Source of the DNA: Riemerella columbipharyngis
GTDB taxonomy: Bacteria; Bacteroidota; Bacteroidia; Flavobacteriales; Weeksellaceae
Length of the DNA: 64,000 bases
NCBI RefSeq assembly: GCF_900101995.1
Contig: NZ_FNAS01000005.1
Coordinates: forward strand, 1-64,000
Reading direction: 5' to 3'
Positions 62,587 through 64,000 of the stretch are shown piece after piece (the stretch's first letter is position 1; every line of letters starts with the position of its first letter). Position numbers and translations under genes: made by a program. Under the pieces are notes generated by a model, which was not told where the DNA came from, made no database searches, and was given only the letters and a program-made list of their open reading frames with translations.

Positions 62587-64000
62587 AAATAAGAACTGTT
62601 TTATTGATATTTTTTACGATGATGGCTGGGCTGTTTTCGGCTCAAATCAAAAATCCGGCAAAGTTCAAGCTTTCCGTAAAAGACTTGGGAGACAATCTCT
62701 ATGAGGCTGTACTCACCGTTAATCTGGAAGACGGCTGGCATATCTATTCCAAAGATCTTCCTGAAGACAGCGGTATCCCTACGGAAATGAATCTAACCGG
62801 TAAAAACATAGACAAAATAGGCGGTGTAGTAGAAGTGGGAACAAAACACGATGAGTTTTCGGAGGCTTTTGGTACCCGTATTGTGTTTTACTCCGGTACG
62901 GCGGCTTTCAAACAGAAATTCAAAATAAAAGATCCGGACAAGGCGGCTGATATTGAAGCCGAAATCACTTACCAAACTTGTAACGACAAAGTCTGCTTAG
63001 CACCGAATACATTGGAATTTGAACATACCATTGCCGCAAAAGGAAATACTGAAATAACAGCTCCTTTTGCGGCAAAAACAGATTCTCTGAAAAACACAAC
63101 TAATGAAGAGCCTGCAAAAACAGAAAACGATACCATAGGAAAAACAACTGCCCAAGAGGTAGCAAACCCCACCACAGATGCTAATGAGCTAAGGATACAA
63201 AGCCTTGACCCTGAGCATCCTTTAGTGGATTCCGGAATGGAAGAAACCGCCGCTAAGGATAACAGCTATCAATGGATTTTTATTTTAGGATTTTTGGGCG
63301 GACTTATCGCATTGCTTACCCCTTGCGTATTTCCGATGATTCCTCTTACAGTATCGTTCTTTACCAAAGGAGCTAAGGATAAAGCCAAAGGTAGGAGAGA
63401 CGCGATTGTTTATGGGATTTTCATCTTGCTTATATTCGTCCTTCTGAGTGTGCCGTTCCATATTATTGATGGTATATCGGGGAATATTTTTAACCAAATA
63501 GCTACAAATATATGGCTCAATCTATTCTTCTTCGGTATTTTTATTTTCTTTGCGATAAGCTTTTTTGGGTATTATGATATTACCTTGCCGAGCTGGATTG
63601 CAAATAAATCTTCCAAAGCGGAAGAAGCCGGAGGATTGGTCGGGATATTTTTTATGGCACTTACTTTGGTGATTGTTTCATTCTCTTGTACAGGACCTAT
63701 TTTAGGAAGTTTGTTGGGAAGTGCTGTTACGGGTTCCAGCAATGTTCCGATGCTGCTCACTTTCGCCTTAGGCGGTTTTGGGCTGGCGTGGGCTATTGTG
63801 TTCGGGCTTTTAGCACTATTCCCTCAGGCACTACATAGTTTACCGAAATCCGGAGGCTGGATGAATACCGTAAAGGTGGTTTTAGGTTTTATAGAATTGG
63901 CATTGGCTATGAAATTCCTCTCTAAGGCAGATTTGGTTTCTAAAACATTTTTCCTGAAACGAGAGCTGTTCATAGGGATATGGATTGTGATAAGCATAGG
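62583..64000 (+). CDS. dsbD: Thiol:disulfide interchange protein DsbD (3' cut by window edge)
   Basis: The first 472 codons of a DsbD-type electron transporter. A signal peptide (ending LFSA) precedes the periplasmic alpha domain with the redox pair Cys133/Cys138 in QTCNDKVCLAP, then an acidic/Thr-rich linker, then the membrane domain with Cys248 in LLTPCVFPMIP and Cys369 in SFSCTGPILG. The C-terminal thioredoxin-like domain would lie beyond the window. It passes electrons from the cytoplasm to periplasmic thiol proteins, which could include the TlpA-like protein at 6969-8261. The start overlaps tilS by 4 bases. Confidence 0.94.
   Translation, partial: MKIRTVLLIFFTMMAGLFSAQIKNPAKFKLSVKDLGDNLYEAVLTVNLEDGWHIYSKDLPEDSGIPTEMNLTGKNIDKIGGVVEVGTKHDEFSEAFGTRIVFYSGTAAFKQKFKIKDPDKAADIEAEITYQTCNDKVCLAPNTLEFEHTIAAKGNTEITAPFAAKTDSLKNTTNEEPAKTENDTIGKTTAQEVANPTTDANELRIQSLDPEHPLVDSGMEETAAKDNSYQWIFILGFLGGLIALLTPCVFPMIPLTVSFFTKGAKDKAKGRRDAIVYGIFILLIFVLLSVPFHIIDGISGNIFNQIATNIWLNLFFFGIFIFFAISFFGYYDITLPSWIANKSSKAEEAGGLVGIFFMALTLVIVSFSCTGPILGSLLGSAVTGSSNVPMLLTFALGGFGLAWAIVFGLLALFPQALHSLPKSGGWMNTVKVVLGFIELALAMKFLSKADLVSKTFFLKRELFIGIWIVISI

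Noticed and set aside
1-64000. CRISPR array, insertion sequence or prophage
   Set aside because: No regularly spaced repeats, transposase, integrase or phage structural genes are visible.

Overview
The window is AT-rich chromosomal DNA from a member of the Bacteroidota, most likely class Flavobacteriia and probably the Weeksellaceae (Chryseobacterium/Elizabethkingia/Riemerella relatives). Reasons: a gldK-gldL-gldM-gldN gliding/type IX secretion operon, a type IX sorting-tail protein, DUF4270 and DUF1573 proteins, a PafA-type phosphatase, the short archaeal-type ProS, a degenerate RibBA, and repeated TAnnTTTG promoter boxes a short way upstream of start codons, without clear Shine-Dalgarno sequences. 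Both window edges cut genes: a FISUMP-domain protein on the left and dsbD on the right.

Layout. 1-4 kb: FISUMP protein end, then O-methyltransferase, NlpC/P60 endopeptidase and Kdo transferase (waaA). 3.9-5.8 kb, minus strand: mevalonate kinase-like GHMP kinase and a UbiA-type prenyltransferase. 5.8-13.7 kb, minus strand: an accessory envelope/glycan region with a GT2 glycosyltransferase, tRNA-Met, a TlpA-like thiol protein, a tiny tail-anchored protein, a type IX cargo protein, and an overlapping operon of polysaccharide deacetylase, formyltransferase and GT4 glycosyltransferase. 13.7-26.4 kb: recQ, an FAD disulfide oxidoreductase, a large peptidase-like barrel protein, an outer-membrane protein, sucD, an lpxD paralogue, efp and recJ. 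26.6-30.5 kb: heme operon hemA-hemC-hemD-hemE. 30.5-37 kb, minus strand: an outer-membrane protein, a DAO-type FAD oxidoreductase and gldKLMN. 37-42.8 kb: glmS, DUF4270 lipoprotein and a GT5-only glycogen-synthase-like protein, divergent from panC, then a DUF1573 protein. 42.9-48.1 kb: valS, DUF4241, PfkB kinase and LuxE-like acyltransferase, facing RNase P RNA. 49-53 kb: pafA-like phosphatase, OmpP1/FadL-type protein, aromatic-rich lipoprotein. 53.3-57.5 kb: proS, and feoA-feoB with a small Cys-rich partner. 57.7-58.9 kb: two decayed genes (a barrel protein with one amber stop and a heavily deleted selO). 59-64 kb: ribB(A), an OmpA-family lipoprotein, tilS and dsbD.

Functional themes are housekeeping (translation: valS, proS, efp, tilS, rnpB; repair: recQ, recJ; cofactors: heme, pantothenate, riboflavin), the outer envelope (Kdo, lpxD, several barrels, gliding/T9SS) and iron uptake. 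I see no CRISPR array, prophage or insertion sequence. The most noteworthy items are the tail-anchored small protein next to a T9SS cargo, the apparently dead peptidase fused to a barrel, the decayed selO, and hairpins that abut downstream start codons, one of which carries a promoter-like box in its loop. No clear new defence or mobile system is visible.
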